48,898 nt of DNA, taken from positions 1 through 48,898 of the forward strand of contig CAKZKH010000236.1 of NCBI GenBank assembly GCA_937122485.1, in the 5' to 3' direction. A model generated the notes under the pieces. It was not told the DNA's origin, made no database searches, and saw nothing but the letters and a program-made list of their open reading frames with translations. Of this stretch, positions 23,552-32,900 are shown one piece after another. The position numbers and the translations under genes are program-made. The stretch is from an uncultured bacterium. Its GTDB lineage: Bacteria > Bipolaricaulota > Bipolaricaulia > Bipolaricaulales > Bipolaricaulaceae. Position 1 is the stretch's first letter. Each line of letters begins with the position of its first letter.

Positions 23552-25762
23552 ATGGTGAGGAAGATCAGTATAGTTCTGTTGCTTAGCCTTGCTACGGCCT
23601 GGCCGTTGGCAGCCCAGGGGTTCATCAAGGTCGTTCAGGGCGCCCGGGAGGTTTCCGTCCAGCCGTTGGCGGGTGCGCGGCCGGCTCGGGAATACTACGC
23701 CTACGATTCCGGGCAGTCCCGCAGCACCAACGAGTTGGCGGAGGCCAACACCGCTGTGTTCTTCTTGTACCGGGAGCCGGGTACAGCCCAGCTGTACCTG
23801 TTTGTCATCTTGAACAAGGCGGACACAGGGTCCGGGGGCACCGCCAACTTCTCCTTCAAGGACCTGCCCGCAGGGGCGGACTTTGTACTCAAGGACGATG
23901 AGGCGGGTATCCCGTTCCTGGCCCTGTTCCTCCCCGAGCTGCGGGACACCTATACCCGCACCAACGCCCAGTACGACGTGAGCTGGACGTTCGAGGCCAA
24001 CCGCACCGACGGCGGGGTGCTCGGCCCCCTGGGAGAGGAGTTCAAGCTCACCGTGACCCCGGGGTCCCTGACTGGAATCCAGAGGATCGTGTTCAAGTAC
24101 GGGAACATCAACGCCCCGACCCGGCTGGAGCTCAGCACCACGGAGAGCTTTGTCATCCAGGCCCTGAAGACCCAGCCCCCCGTGGCCCGGTTGGTTCTCA
24201 CCCCTGCGGCCCCTCGGGCCAAACAGACCATCACCTTCGACGCCAGCGGGAGCACCGACCCCGACGGGCGAATTGTCGAGTACAAGTGGGATTTCAACGG
24301 CGATGGCGTGGTGGACCTCACCAGCACCGAGGCCCAGGTGCGCTACGCCTATCCCGCGGGGGGGAGCTTCACCGTGCAGCTCACGGTCAAGGACAACACG
24401 GGGGTGGAGAGCTCCATCACCGTACCCTTGTTTGTCTCCCCTATCACCGTGACGGTGGTCCGCTCCCTGTCGGTCATGACCGCCTTGCCGGGGTACACCT
24501 TCCGCGTCCAGGTGAGGATCCACACCGACCAGGATCTTATGGGGGCGGGCTTGGACGAAGACCCGCCCGTGGGTTGGGAGATCACGCCGGTGTCCAACGC
24601 CGGGGCGGTGTTCAAGCGGTCGGAGGTCCAATGGGTGTTCATGGACACCATCAAGGCCGGGACTGAGCGGGTCATCATCTACGATGTCACCGTGCCCAAG
24701 GCCGACGTGATGTTGGCCCTCCGCCTGCCGGCCCAGTTCTGTATCACCGGCATCTTCCAGGCCAAGGTCCCCGACATTCAGCTGGAAGTGGGCAACGAAA
24801 GCTGCTTCGTGGTGAGCGATTGTCTGCCCATTCTCGAGGCGGTGGCCCACCTGGTGCCAGCCTCGGCGCCGGGTGAGGAGGACAAGCTGGATCTCCGGCT
24901 CTCCGAGGCCATCACCCAGGAGCAGCTGATGCGGGCTGTGGAGCTCTGGCGCACCGATCGGCCTTTGGTGGGGACCTGTGGCGAGCGCATCAGCTTGGAA
25001 ATGCTCAAGAGGATCGCGGCCTACGCCACCCTGTGCGTGGCGGTGGACCAGCCGCTGCCCCAGCTTCCCACCCCCAAGGTGCAGGCCCGGCGCACGATCC
25101 TGGCTCCCATCCCCTGCGAGGGCGTGGTGATCGGGTTCTACGACAGCCGGGGCAATCCGTTGGGGAACAAGTTCACGGTCAAGGTGGAGATCACCACGGA
25201 CCGCGACGCCTACGGGGTGGGGCTGGACGAGGATCTGCCCGTGGGCTGGCGGGTGACCCCGATCCAGAACGATGGGTTCACCTACAAGCCTGGGGTGGAC
25301 CAGTGGGTCCTGCCGGGTGTGCTCAAGGCCGGTCAGACCAAGACCATCATCTACCAGGTGGAGGTGCCACCCACGATCAGTGTGGAGACCACCCCGCCGG
25401 ATCCCTGCCGGGTCATCTCGGCGGAGACCGTGGTGGGCAAGGTGGACACCGGTCACCCCTGCGTGGAGGTGGACGTGGAAGGCCAGAGCCGGGTAGAGCT
25501 CACCGACTGTCTCCGGGTCATCGTGGCCATCTCCCGGTGGGACGTCACGCGGGACACCATTGATCTGACGCTGTCGGACAAGATCACGTTCCTCCAGGTC
25601 CAGCGGGCCATTGCCTTCTGGCTTGAGGGGACCAAGGTCCCGCGAACCTGCGCCCCGGGGATCGTGGACTACGAGACGATGAAGCTGATCATCGCCTTGT
25701 GGCTGACCGGTACCCCCATCTGTGAGGCCCTCCCCTCCCGAGCGCCGGGGTACTGCCGATAG
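23552..25762 (+). CDS. Secreted PKD-domain protein with a ~200-residue tandem repeat
   Basis: 736 residues. Signal peptide about 1-22 (MVRKISIVLLLSLATAWPLAAQ). Residues 23-205 form an N-terminal beta-rich domain. A PKD domain covers about 210-297 (DASGSTDPDGRIVEYKWDFNGDG, YAYPAGGSFTVQLTVKD). Then a unit of about 200 residues occurs twice (about 300-503 and 515-728). Each copy has a beta-sandwich with GLDEDxPVGW and W...xxKAGxxxxIIYxVxVP, a cysteine-containing strap ending in (S/T)DCL, and a helical piece with LSxxITxxQxxRAxxxW...TC. Several cysteines are paired by position and may form disulfides outside the cell. Ribosome site GGAGG before ATG 23552. Probable surface or cell-wall protein; no enzyme motif seen. 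Confidence 0.85.
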   Translation: MVRKISIVLLLSLATAWPLAAQGFIKVVQGAREVSVQPLAGARPAREYYAYDSGQSRSTNELAEANTAVFFLYREPGTAQLYLFVILNKADTGSGGTANFSFKDLPAGADFVLKDDEAGIPFLALFLPELRDTYTRTNAQYDVSWTFEANRTDGGVLGPLGEEFKLTVTPGSLTGIQRIVFKYGNINAPTRLELSTTESFVIQALKTQPPVARLVLTPAAPRAKQTITFDASGSTDPDGRIVEYKWDFNGDGVVDLTSTEAQVRYAYPAGGSFTVQLTVKDNTGVESSITVPLFVSPITVTVVRSLSVMTALPGYTFRVQVRIHTDQDLMGAGLDEDPPVGWEITPVSNAGAVFKRSEVQWVFMDTIKAGTERVIIYDVTVPKADVMLALRLPAQFCITGIFQAKVPDIQLEVGNESCFVVSDCLPILEAVAHLVPASAPGEEDKLDLRLSEAITQEQLMRAVELWRTDRPLVGTCGERISLEMLKRIAAYATLCVAVDQPLPQLPTPKVQARRTILAPIPCEGVVIGFYDSRGNPLGNKFTVKVEITTDRDAYGVGLDEDLPVGWRVTPIQNDGFTYKPGVDQWVLPGVLKAGQTKTIIYQVEVPPTISVETTPPDPCRVISAETVVGKVDTGHPCVEVDVEGQSRVELTDCLRVIVAISRWDVTRDTIDLTLSDKITFLQVQRAIAFWLEGTKVPRTCAPGIVDYETMKLIIALWLTGTPICEALPSRAPGYCR

Positions 25763-25794
25763 TCTCAAGGTCGCTGATCTTCCTCACGGATATG

Positions 25795-25827
25795 GAGGGC
25801 GGGGGCCGCCCAGCGGCCCTCGCCCTC
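25795..25827. terminator. 15-bp hairpin between the two secreted-protein genes
   Basis: Stem 25795-25809 / 25813-25827 with loop CCA, one G-T wobble and otherwise perfect. There is no T-tract after it, and the next gene's ribosome site (AAGGAG, 25832-25837) follows at once. It could be a terminator, an attenuator or a 3'-end stabiliser. Confidence 0.5.
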
Positions 25828-25843
25828 AGCTAAGGAGATAACC

Positions 25844-26488
25844 ATGCGCAACCTTCTTGGTGTTGTAGGAGCACTGGCAGCGTGTTGGGCCGGTCTGGCT
25901 CAAGGGCTGGTCCTGGAGGTTTCTACGTACACCCCCAACCCCGGCGCGGCGATGGGGTTCCAGGTCCGGGGTGCTCCAGCTGGGGCCCAATTCCGTTGGG
26001 ACTTTGATGGAGATGGAAAGGCCGACCTCACTACCGCTCACCCCACGGCCCAGTGGACCGTGCCCCAAGGAGCCTGGGAGACGGTCGTGGAGGCCGTGGA
26101 AAGTGGGCGTGTCGTCGGGTCAGCGCGGGCGCTCATCGTGGCCGACGCCAACCTGGGAGCCTCACGCACGGTCCGGCTCGTGGGAGGAACTGTTGAGGTC
26201 ACGATCTCCGTTCGGGCGAAGACCACGGTCATTGCTCCGGGGATCGAGGAGTCCATTCCCCCTGGCTGGGTGCTCGTGGTGTTGGACGACGGCGGAGCCC
26301 TGTACAAGATTGGAGAAACCCTCCAGGCGATCTGGCCCACCATCCTCGATCCGGGGTGGGAGGCAAAGCTCGTGTACCGCTTGCACCCACCGGCTGCCGG
26401 GGCCACGGCCCGTCTTTCCGGAAAGGCCAGCGGTTACGTGGCTGGGGCGCGGGTGGAAGTGAGGATCGCTGGGGCCGTGGGCTTCTAG
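25844..26488 (+). CDS. Small secreted protein sharing the repeat module of its neighbour
   Basis: 214 residues. Signal peptide MRNLLGVVGALAACWAGLAQG. A truncated PKD-like stretch (AQFRWDFDGDGKADLTT) lies near residues 43-60, and one copy of the beta-sandwich found twice in the preceding protein near 120-195, with PGIEESIPPGWVLVVLDDGG, then YKIG, a Trp and WEAKLVYRLHPP. It lacks the helical piece and most of the cysteines. Good ribosome site AAGGAG 6 bases before ATG. The two proteins probably act together at the surface. Convergent with the phospholipase-D-like gene, with overlapping stop codons. Confidence 0.82.
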   Translation: MRNLLGVVGALAACWAGLAQGLVLEVSTYTPNPGAAMGFQVRGAPAGAQFRWDFDGDGKADLTTAHPTAQWTVPQGAWETVVEAVESGRVVGSARALIVADANLGASRTVRLVGGTVEVTISVRAKTTVIAPGIEESIPPGWVLVVLDDGGALYKIGETLQAIWPTILDPGWEAKLVYRLHPPAAGATARLSGKASGYVAGARVEVRIAGAVGF

Positions 26489-27537
26489 CCCAGGGGACGG
26501 GCCCTCTTCCACAGGGACTCGAAACGGGACCGGAGGGCCCAGGCTAGCTCAGGGGTGGCGAAGAAGGCCACCCCCGCTTCCACGTTCCGGGCCAGCGAGT
26601 AGTAGGACCAGTTGGCCGAGCTCACCAACACGTCTCGGTCGTCCACAATCAAGCACTTGGCGTGGAGAACGCTATCGGGGTGATCCAGGCGTACTTGGGC
26701 CCCGTAGGAGACCAACAAGGCTCCCGCCAAACGGTTGTCCTGGGCCACTTCGGGAAACAAGGCCCCGTCCTCGAGAAGCACGCGCACGCGTACACCGCGG
26801 CCCAGGGCCCGGCGCAGGGCCTCGAGGATTCTGTTCGAGGGACTGTCGGGGTACTGGGGGTAGTAAGCGAACCGATACAGGAGCACGTCCACCGAGGACT
26901 GAGCCCGGTCGATCATGGCGGGAAGGACTTGGGCGTGAAGTGAGCTCGTGGGGAGCTCGAGAAGGGGGAGAACGTGGGGGACTTCCTCCGTGGGCAGGGG
27001 CAGCCGGGTCTTCACCTCCACCCGGCCTTCCCACAGGATGGTGAAGAACTGGGCGAAGGCCTGAGCAAGCTCCGGACAATCCAGGGCGAGGTCCACCTGG
27101 GTGCTTCGGGTGAGGGCAGTGGACGTCCAGTGCGTGGAGCCGACCACAACCCATCGCCGGTCCACCACCAGGAACTTGGCGTGGAGGGTAACCCCGGCAG
27201 GGTCCTCCCGCACCGACACCCCGCGCTCCGCAAGGAACGTCAGCGCCCCACGCTGTTCCGGCAGGAGATCCGTCTCTCTCCGCTCGAGGAGTACCTGGAC
27301 CTTGACACCCCGGGAGGCGGCTTGGGCTAGGGCGGTGAGGAGGCCGTGGGTTGCTCCAGCGGCGGGGTAAAGCCGGAGGTCGGACAAGGCCACCAGGACT
27401 TCCTCTCTTGCGGCCGAGGCAAGCTGGGTGACGAACTGCTCGTAGTAAGGCGCACCCACCTCGCTCACCAAGGGCACCACGGGGAAGGCCGCCGCGGTGA
27501 GGGCGACCCACAGGACCACAATGGCGACTGGCTTCAT
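26485..27537 (-). CDS. Secreted phospholipase-D-like (HKD) protein
   Basis: 350 residues. Signal peptide or anchor MKPVAIVVLWVALTAAAFPVV. Two HKD motifs: HAKFLVVDRRWVVVGSTHWTS (about 138-158) and HAKCLIVDDRDVLVSSANWS (about 295-314), each with His, Lys, Asp and a following Gly/Ser-Ser-x-N/H-W. Both half-sites are intact, so one catalytic centre can form. Family members hydrolyse or transfer phosphodiesters (phospholipids, cardiolipin, sometimes DNA). Export argues for a phospholipid or extracellular substrate, but the target cannot be read from sequence. The start is preceded by TATCAT and 8 bases, no ribosome site. Confidence 0.88.
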   Translation of the reverse strand: MKPVAIVVLWVALTAAAFPVVPLVSEVGAPYYEQFVTQLASAAREEVLVALSDLRLYPAAGATHGLLTALAQAASRGVKVQVLLERRETDLLPEQRGALTFLAERGVSVREDPAGVTLHAKFLVVDRRWVVVGSTHWTSTALTRSTQVDLALDCPELAQAFAQFFTILWEGRVEVKTRLPLPTEEVPHVLPLLELPTSSLHAQVLPAMIDRAQSSVDVLLYRFAYYPQYPDSPSNRILEALRRALGRGVRVRVLLEDGALFPEVAQDNRLAGALLVSYGAQVRLDHPDSVLHAKCLIVDDRDVLVSSANWSYYSLARNVEAGVAFFATPELAWALRSRFESLWKRARPLG

Positions 27538-27544
27538 CCCCAGC

Positions 27545-27551
27545 TATGATA
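27545..27551. promoter_or_regulatory. Overlapping divergent -10 hexamers
   Basis: TATGAT on the plus strand (27545-27550) and TATCAT on the minus strand (27551-27546) share five base pairs. The plus ATG (27560) is 9 bases and the minus ATG (27537) 8 bases from their hexamers. The intergenic space is only 22 bp. Confidence 0.6.
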
Positions 27552-27559
27552 TTTGCCCC

Positions 27560-29956
27560 ATGGCAAGGGAACTTCTACCTGCGGAGCTGCGCCGCACTTG
27601 TCCTCCCGAAGTCTTCACCTTTCGCACGACCGATGAGCTTGAACCCCTGGCAGGGATCATCGGTCAGGATCGGGCCGTGGAGGCCCTCCAGGTGGGTCTG
27701 GCGCTTCGCCAACCCGCCCATCGGTACAACGTGTTCGTCACCGGGGAACCGGGGTTGGGGAAGACTTCGGCGGTGGCCCACTTCCTCCGGGAGATTTCCT
27801 CCACCTTGCCCACCCCTCCCGACATCTGCTACGTCCACAACTTTCAGGTTCCCCATGCCCCGCGGTACTTGCTTGTTCCGCCTGGGCGGGGCCGGGAGCT
27901 CCGCCTGGACATGGAGCGGTGCGTGGAGTTCTTGGCCCGGGAGCTGCCCAAAATCTTGGAGAGCGAGGAATTCAAGGCCCGGGCCAAGCGGGAACGAGAG
28001 AAGTTCGGGCAGCGCCGGGAGGAGGTTTTCCGGCAGCTGGAGCAGCGCGCTGCCGCCCTGGGGTTCGCCATTCAACGAACCCCCGTGGGGGTGAACACGA
28101 TTCCCCTCAAGCCGGATGGGACCCCCTTTTCCCAGGACGAGTACCAGGCCCTTTCCCCCGAGGAGCAGGCCGGGATCCTCCACCGCCAAGAGGAGCTTCA
28201 GGAGAGCGTGCGGGAGACTTTCCAAAAGCTGGGGGAGCTCGAGGAGTCCTGGCAGGAGATCCAGCGCGACATCACCAAGCGGGCGGTCCAGTTCATGATC
28301 GCCCCCCGATTTGCCCAGCTGCGAGCCAAGTACGCAGGTTTGGACCGGGTGCAGACGTTTCTCAAGGAAGTGGAGAACGATGTGGTGGAGAATGCCCACC
28401 AGCTTCAGGGTGGCGAGAAGAAACCCCCACTCCCCCTTCCCTTCCCGTTTCCTGAGGCCCCGGACCGCTTTGCTCGCTACAGGGTGAACGTGATCGTGGA
28501 CCGCACCGGTCAGCAAGGGGCTCCGGTGGTGGTGGAAGAAAATGCCACGTACACCAACTTGTTCGGGACGATGGAGCGGAAGGTGCAGTTCGGGGTGGTC
28601 ACCACGGACTTCACCCAGATCCGAGCAGGTTCCCTTCACCGGGCGAACGGGGGGTTCCTGGTTCTTTCCGCCTCAAACCTTTTGCGGTTTGGCTTGAGCT
28701 GGGAAGCGCTCAAGATCGCCCTCAAGGGTGGGGAGATCCGCATCGAGGATCCGGCCCAGATGTTGGGCTTGGCCTCCACCGAGGGGCTGCGCCCGGAACC
28801 GGTGCCCTTGGACGTCAAGGTGATCATCATCGGTTCACCGTACCTCTACTACCTCCTCCACTACTACGACGACGACTTTCGCAAGCTCTTTGCCATTCGA
28901 GCGGACTTCGATCGGGAGATGCCCTGGACCGAGGACACGGTCCAGGCCCTTGCCCGGTTCATTCGAGCCCGGCGGGACATCAACCCCTCTCTGCTCCCCT
29001 ACAGCCCGGATGGGGTGGCGCGGGTGGTGGAGTGGGCTGCGGAGATGGCCGGCGACCAGAAAAAGCTCACCACCCACTTTGGTCAGCTGGCGTCTTTGGT
29101 GGACGAGGCCAGTTTCTGGGCCCGGGAGGAATGGGCCTCCCTCGTCACCGCTCAGCACGTCCGAAAGGCCATCCGCAAAGGGCGGCGACGACATGCCCTC
29201 CTTGCCGAACGGATCCGGGAATGGATCGCCCGGGGCAAGATCGTGGTCAACGTCCACGGGACGGCGGTGGGGCAGGTCAACGGTTTGGCCGTCATCGATC
29301 TTGGAGACTTCGCCTTTGGCAAGCCCACGCGCATCACGGCCAACGTGTTCACCGGAAAGTCCGGGGTGGTGGACATCGAGCGGGAGGCCGAGCTGGGAGG
29401 CAAGCTCCACACCAAGGGCGTCCTCATCCTCAAGGGCTACGTGGGCGAGCGGTTCGGAGGGCGGCAACCGGTGTCCTTCTCGGCCAGCTTGGCGTTGGAG
29501 CAGACGTACACCGGGGTGGAGGGGGATTCGGCCTCGGCGGCCGAGCTCTACGCCCTCCTTTCTGCGCTGTCCGGCGTGCCCTTCAAACAAGGGGTGGCCG
29601 TCACCGGGGCGATCGATCAAAAGGGGCGCCTCCAGCCCATCGGGGGCGTGAACGAGAAAGTGGAAGGGCACTTCCTGGTGTGCCAGGAGCTGGGCCTTAC
29701 CGGGGACCAGGGCGTGATCATCCCCAGCGGCAACGTGGATGACCTCATGCTCCCTGAGGAGGTGGTGGAGGCCGTCGCGGCAGGCAAGTTCCACCTCTGG
29801 GCCTGCGACCATGTGGAACAAGGCCTGTCCGTCCTCACCGATGTCCCCATAGGGGAACGGGATTCAGAAGGGCACTACCCCCCTGAGTCCCTGTTTGGTA
29901 GGGTGGAGCGGAGGCTGGAAGAGATCCGGTCTGTACTGGAAAAAGACGAGGGCTAG
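27560..29956 (+). CDS. Lon-family ATP-dependent protease (S16, AAA_32 type)
   Basis: 798 residues. N-terminal AAA region with Walker A GEPGLGKTSA (about 70-79), a long charged coiled-coil-like insert (about 130-290), a second AAA part (VDRTGQQGAPVVVEENAT, HRANGGFLVLSA, KVIIIGSPYLYYLL) and a C-terminal S16 protease domain. The catalytic serine is in EGDSASAAELYALLSALSGV and the lysine in NEKVEGHF. This is the 'Lon-like / YcbZ' group, not classical LonA: there is no N-terminal substrate domain. Role: turnover of damaged proteins. ATG 27560 follows TATGAT by 9 bases; no ribosome site. Ends tail to tail with the SHMT-GcvT gene (4-base overlap). Confidence 0.92.
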   Translation: MARELLPAELRRTCPPEVFTFRTTDELEPLAGIIGQDRAVEALQVGLALRQPAHRYNVFVTGEPGLGKTSAVAHFLREISSTLPTPPDICYVHNFQVPHAPRYLLVPPGRGRELRLDMERCVEFLARELPKILESEEFKARAKREREKFGQRREEVFRQLEQRAAALGFAIQRTPVGVNTIPLKPDGTPFSQDEYQALSPEEQAGILHRQEELQESVRETFQKLGELEESWQEIQRDITKRAVQFMIAPRFAQLRAKYAGLDRVQTFLKEVENDVVENAHQLQGGEKKPPLPLPFPFPEAPDRFARYRVNVIVDRTGQQGAPVVVEENATYTNLFGTMERKVQFGVVTTDFTQIRAGSLHRANGGFLVLSASNLLRFGLSWEALKIALKGGEIRIEDPAQMLGLASTEGLRPEPVPLDVKVIIIGSPYLYYLLHYYDDDFRKLFAIRADFDREMPWTEDTVQALARFIRARRDINPSLLPYSPDGVARVVEWAAEMAGDQKKLTTHFGQLASLVDEASFWAREEWASLVTAQHVRKAIRKGRRRHALLAERIREWIARGKIVVNVHGTAVGQVNGLAVIDLGDFAFGKPTRITANVFTGKSGVVDIEREAELGGKLHTKGVLILKGYVGERFGGRQPVSFSASLALEQTYTGVEGDSASAAELYALLSALSGVPFKQGVAVTGAIDQKGRLQPIGGVNEKVEGHFLVCQELGLTGDQGVIIPSGNVDDLMLPEEVVEAVAAGKFHLWACDHVEQGLSVLTDVPIGERDSEGHYPPESLFGRVERRLEEIRSVLEKDEG

Positions 29957-32900
29957 TCCTCGCCGGCCATGGGCAGCGTTTCCTTGCGGAGGAACCGGGC
30001 TGCGACGGTCACGGGAAGGGCTGGGGTTGTCCCCGCCGGCATGGCTTGAAACTCTGTCCCCTCCTGTACTTTGCGAAGGGCAACGACGGCCATTCCCACC
30101 TGCCCGTGTTCCAGCACCACGGCGCTGGTGACCCAGCCCACTTGGGTTCCAGACCTATCGGCCAACGCTGCTCCGGCCCGGAGCGGCCGCTGACCCGGTG
30201 CCACCGTGAACCGGATCAACTCCCGCTGCCAGTTCTCCCACGCCCGGAGGTAAGCCGACCGGCCCACAAAGAACGCCTTGTGCAACTTGACGTAGGGGGC
30301 AAAACCCGCCTCGTGGGGCAGGACCTTGTGCGGGCCAGCCAGCTCATGGCCGTACAGGGGTAGGCCGGCTTCGGTGCGGAGGGAGTCCCGGGCCGCCAGG
30401 CCGCAGGGCACCAGCCCGTGGGGTCTGCCCGCTTCCACCAAGGCTTCCCACAGCCGTAGGGCCTCCGCCTGGGGCACCAAAAGCTCGTAGCCCAAGGGTT
30501 CCCCGGTGTAGCCCGTCCGCGTGCAGATGACCTCCACCCCCAAGGGGTGAAGCTCCACGAGCTCGGTGCGGCGCAGGGCCACCAACCGGCGCCTGTCCAC
30601 CGCCGGGAGCAGCCGCACAAGGATCGAGCGCGACAGCGGCCCCTGCAGAGCCCAAAGCGTCCAGGGCTCCTTTTCCCGCTTGAGGTCCCTGAGGCTGACA
30701 GGGCCGTCCGGCTCAACCCAGGGCCGGTCGGGGTCCAGCTGGACCTTTCCCTCGAGGATGGCGTTCAGCCAAACCCAGTCCTTGGCTTCGTTGGCGGCGT
30801 TGACCACCACCAGGAACTTGTCCTTGGTCAACCGGTACACCATGAGGTCGTCGAGGACCTGGCCCTCCGGGTCGAGGAGGAAGGCGTACTGGGACTGTCC
30901 GGGCCTGAGCCAGCCCGCGTAGTTGGTGGTCGCCAGGTTCAGAAAGCTTTCGGCGTAACGGCCGGAGACTTCAAAAGCACCCATGTGCCCGAGGTCGAAC
31001 AGCCCGGCCCTCTCCCGCACAGCCTTGTGCTCGGCCCAGCTCGACCCGTACCACAGGGGCATTTCGTAGCCAGCAAACTCCGCCATCTTGGCCCCGGCCC
31101 GAACATGCCAGGAATGAAGAGGCGTGCGGTCCACCGGGCGATCGGGAACTTCAAAGGTGTAGGCTTGACGAGCGGAGGCTCCTTTAAGGCCGGTTCCCCC
31201 CACCATGTAGGGCTTGTGCAGGGCAAAAAGGTCGGGATGAGCCTTGCAGGCTGCACGGGTGTCTCCTTCCACCCCGGCGAACACGGACTCCAAGACCTTG
31301 CTCGTCGGGTTGGCCTTCCCAATGGTGATCTTCTGGCTGCCGTCCAGGGTGAACTGGGCCTCGAGCTCTCTTTCCTCGACCACGGCCGGCCCCTGGACCT
31401 TGCGGTAAATGTCCTTGGGATCGAAGAGCACGTACCCGTCGGAGAGGGCGGAGAGCCAGTCCTTGAGGGCCGCGGTTCTCTCGCTCGGGCAGAGGAGGAC
31501 GAACTGCTCACGCCCCAGGCCATCGTTGGGCAGACGACCGATGAGGGCCTGAGAAAGAACTTGCCCTTCTCCGCTGAGGAACAGGGCCTTGCGGGCCTGA
31601 CCCGGATCCAACGAGAGCACGTGAGCCGTGGAAGCTTCGTGGAGAAGTTGAGCGCACCGCCCGCCGCGAACCACAAGCACCCCGGAGCGCTCTTTCCTGG
31701 GCTTCTCCCGGGGCGTCCCTCCGAACTTCTCCACCAGGGCCGCCACCCGATCCCGGGCTTCCTGGAGCACCCCAAGGGGCACCTTCCCCCGGGGCAGGGG
31801 GCCCGTCACCCCCAGGTAGTGGAAGGGGCGGATTTGGGTGAGGACCATCGCCGTGATCTCCGCGATCTCCTCCATTTCGGGCTTTCCCATGCCCCGTTGG
31901 GTGACCCAAGGGGTGCCGTACCGGACGCCCCGGGCGTCGGCCGCGGACAGGTCCCCGGGGATGGTGTTCTTGTTGGCCACGATGCCCACAAGGTCCAAGA
32001 TCCGAGCGGCGATTTCCCCCATGGGGTGCTGGCCGTTGGCCGCCCGCAACGGCCGCAGATCGAGGACCAAAAGGTGGGTGTCGGTTCCTCCATAGCAGAG
32101 GGTCAGCCCCTGCTTGGCCAAGGCAGCGGCGAGGTCCTTGGCGTTGTGCACGATCTTGTGCTGGAGGCGGCGGAACTCTGGGGTGCGGGCCAGGGCCATG
32201 GCGGCAGCGAGGCCGGCCCACTTGTTCACATGGGGTCCCCCTTGGGCGCCCGGGAACACCGCGGCGTCAATCCGGGCCGCAACGTCCGGGTCAAAGGACA
32301 GAATCACCGCGCCGCGGGGGCCGCACAGGGTCTTGTGGGTGGTGAACATGACCACGTCGGCGTAGCCCACGGGCGTGGGGTACGCCCCCGCCAGGGCCAT
32401 CCCCGCGGTGTGGGCAATATCGGCCAACAAGAAAGCCCCGCAGGAAGAGGCAATTTCCCGGAACTTCTTCCAGTCGGGCGCCCAGGGGTAAGAGGTGTAG
32501 CCGGCGATGATCAGTCGGGGTCTCTCTTTCTTGGCCAGTTCCTTGATTTGCTCGTAGTCCAACCGCTCGGTGTTGGGGTCCACCCCATACCGGACCATGC
32601 GGTAACGCTTTCCGGACTGGTGAAAGGGGGAGCCGTGGGAGAGGTGGCCCCCTTGGGCCAGCTCTAGGGCCATCACCGTGTCCCCAGGTTGCAGCAGGGC
32701 CTCGTAGATGGCCATGTTGGCCGCTGCGCCTGAGAGGGCTTGGACATTGACAAAGATGCTGTCGGGCCCCACGTCGGGCGTGGCGAAGGCCTCGGCCACC
32801 CGCCGACAGGCCAACGACTCCACCAGGTCTGCAAACTCCACGCCCTTGTAGAATCGGCGGTCGGAGTACCTGCGGAAGTACGCCAGCTGCTCAGGAAAAT

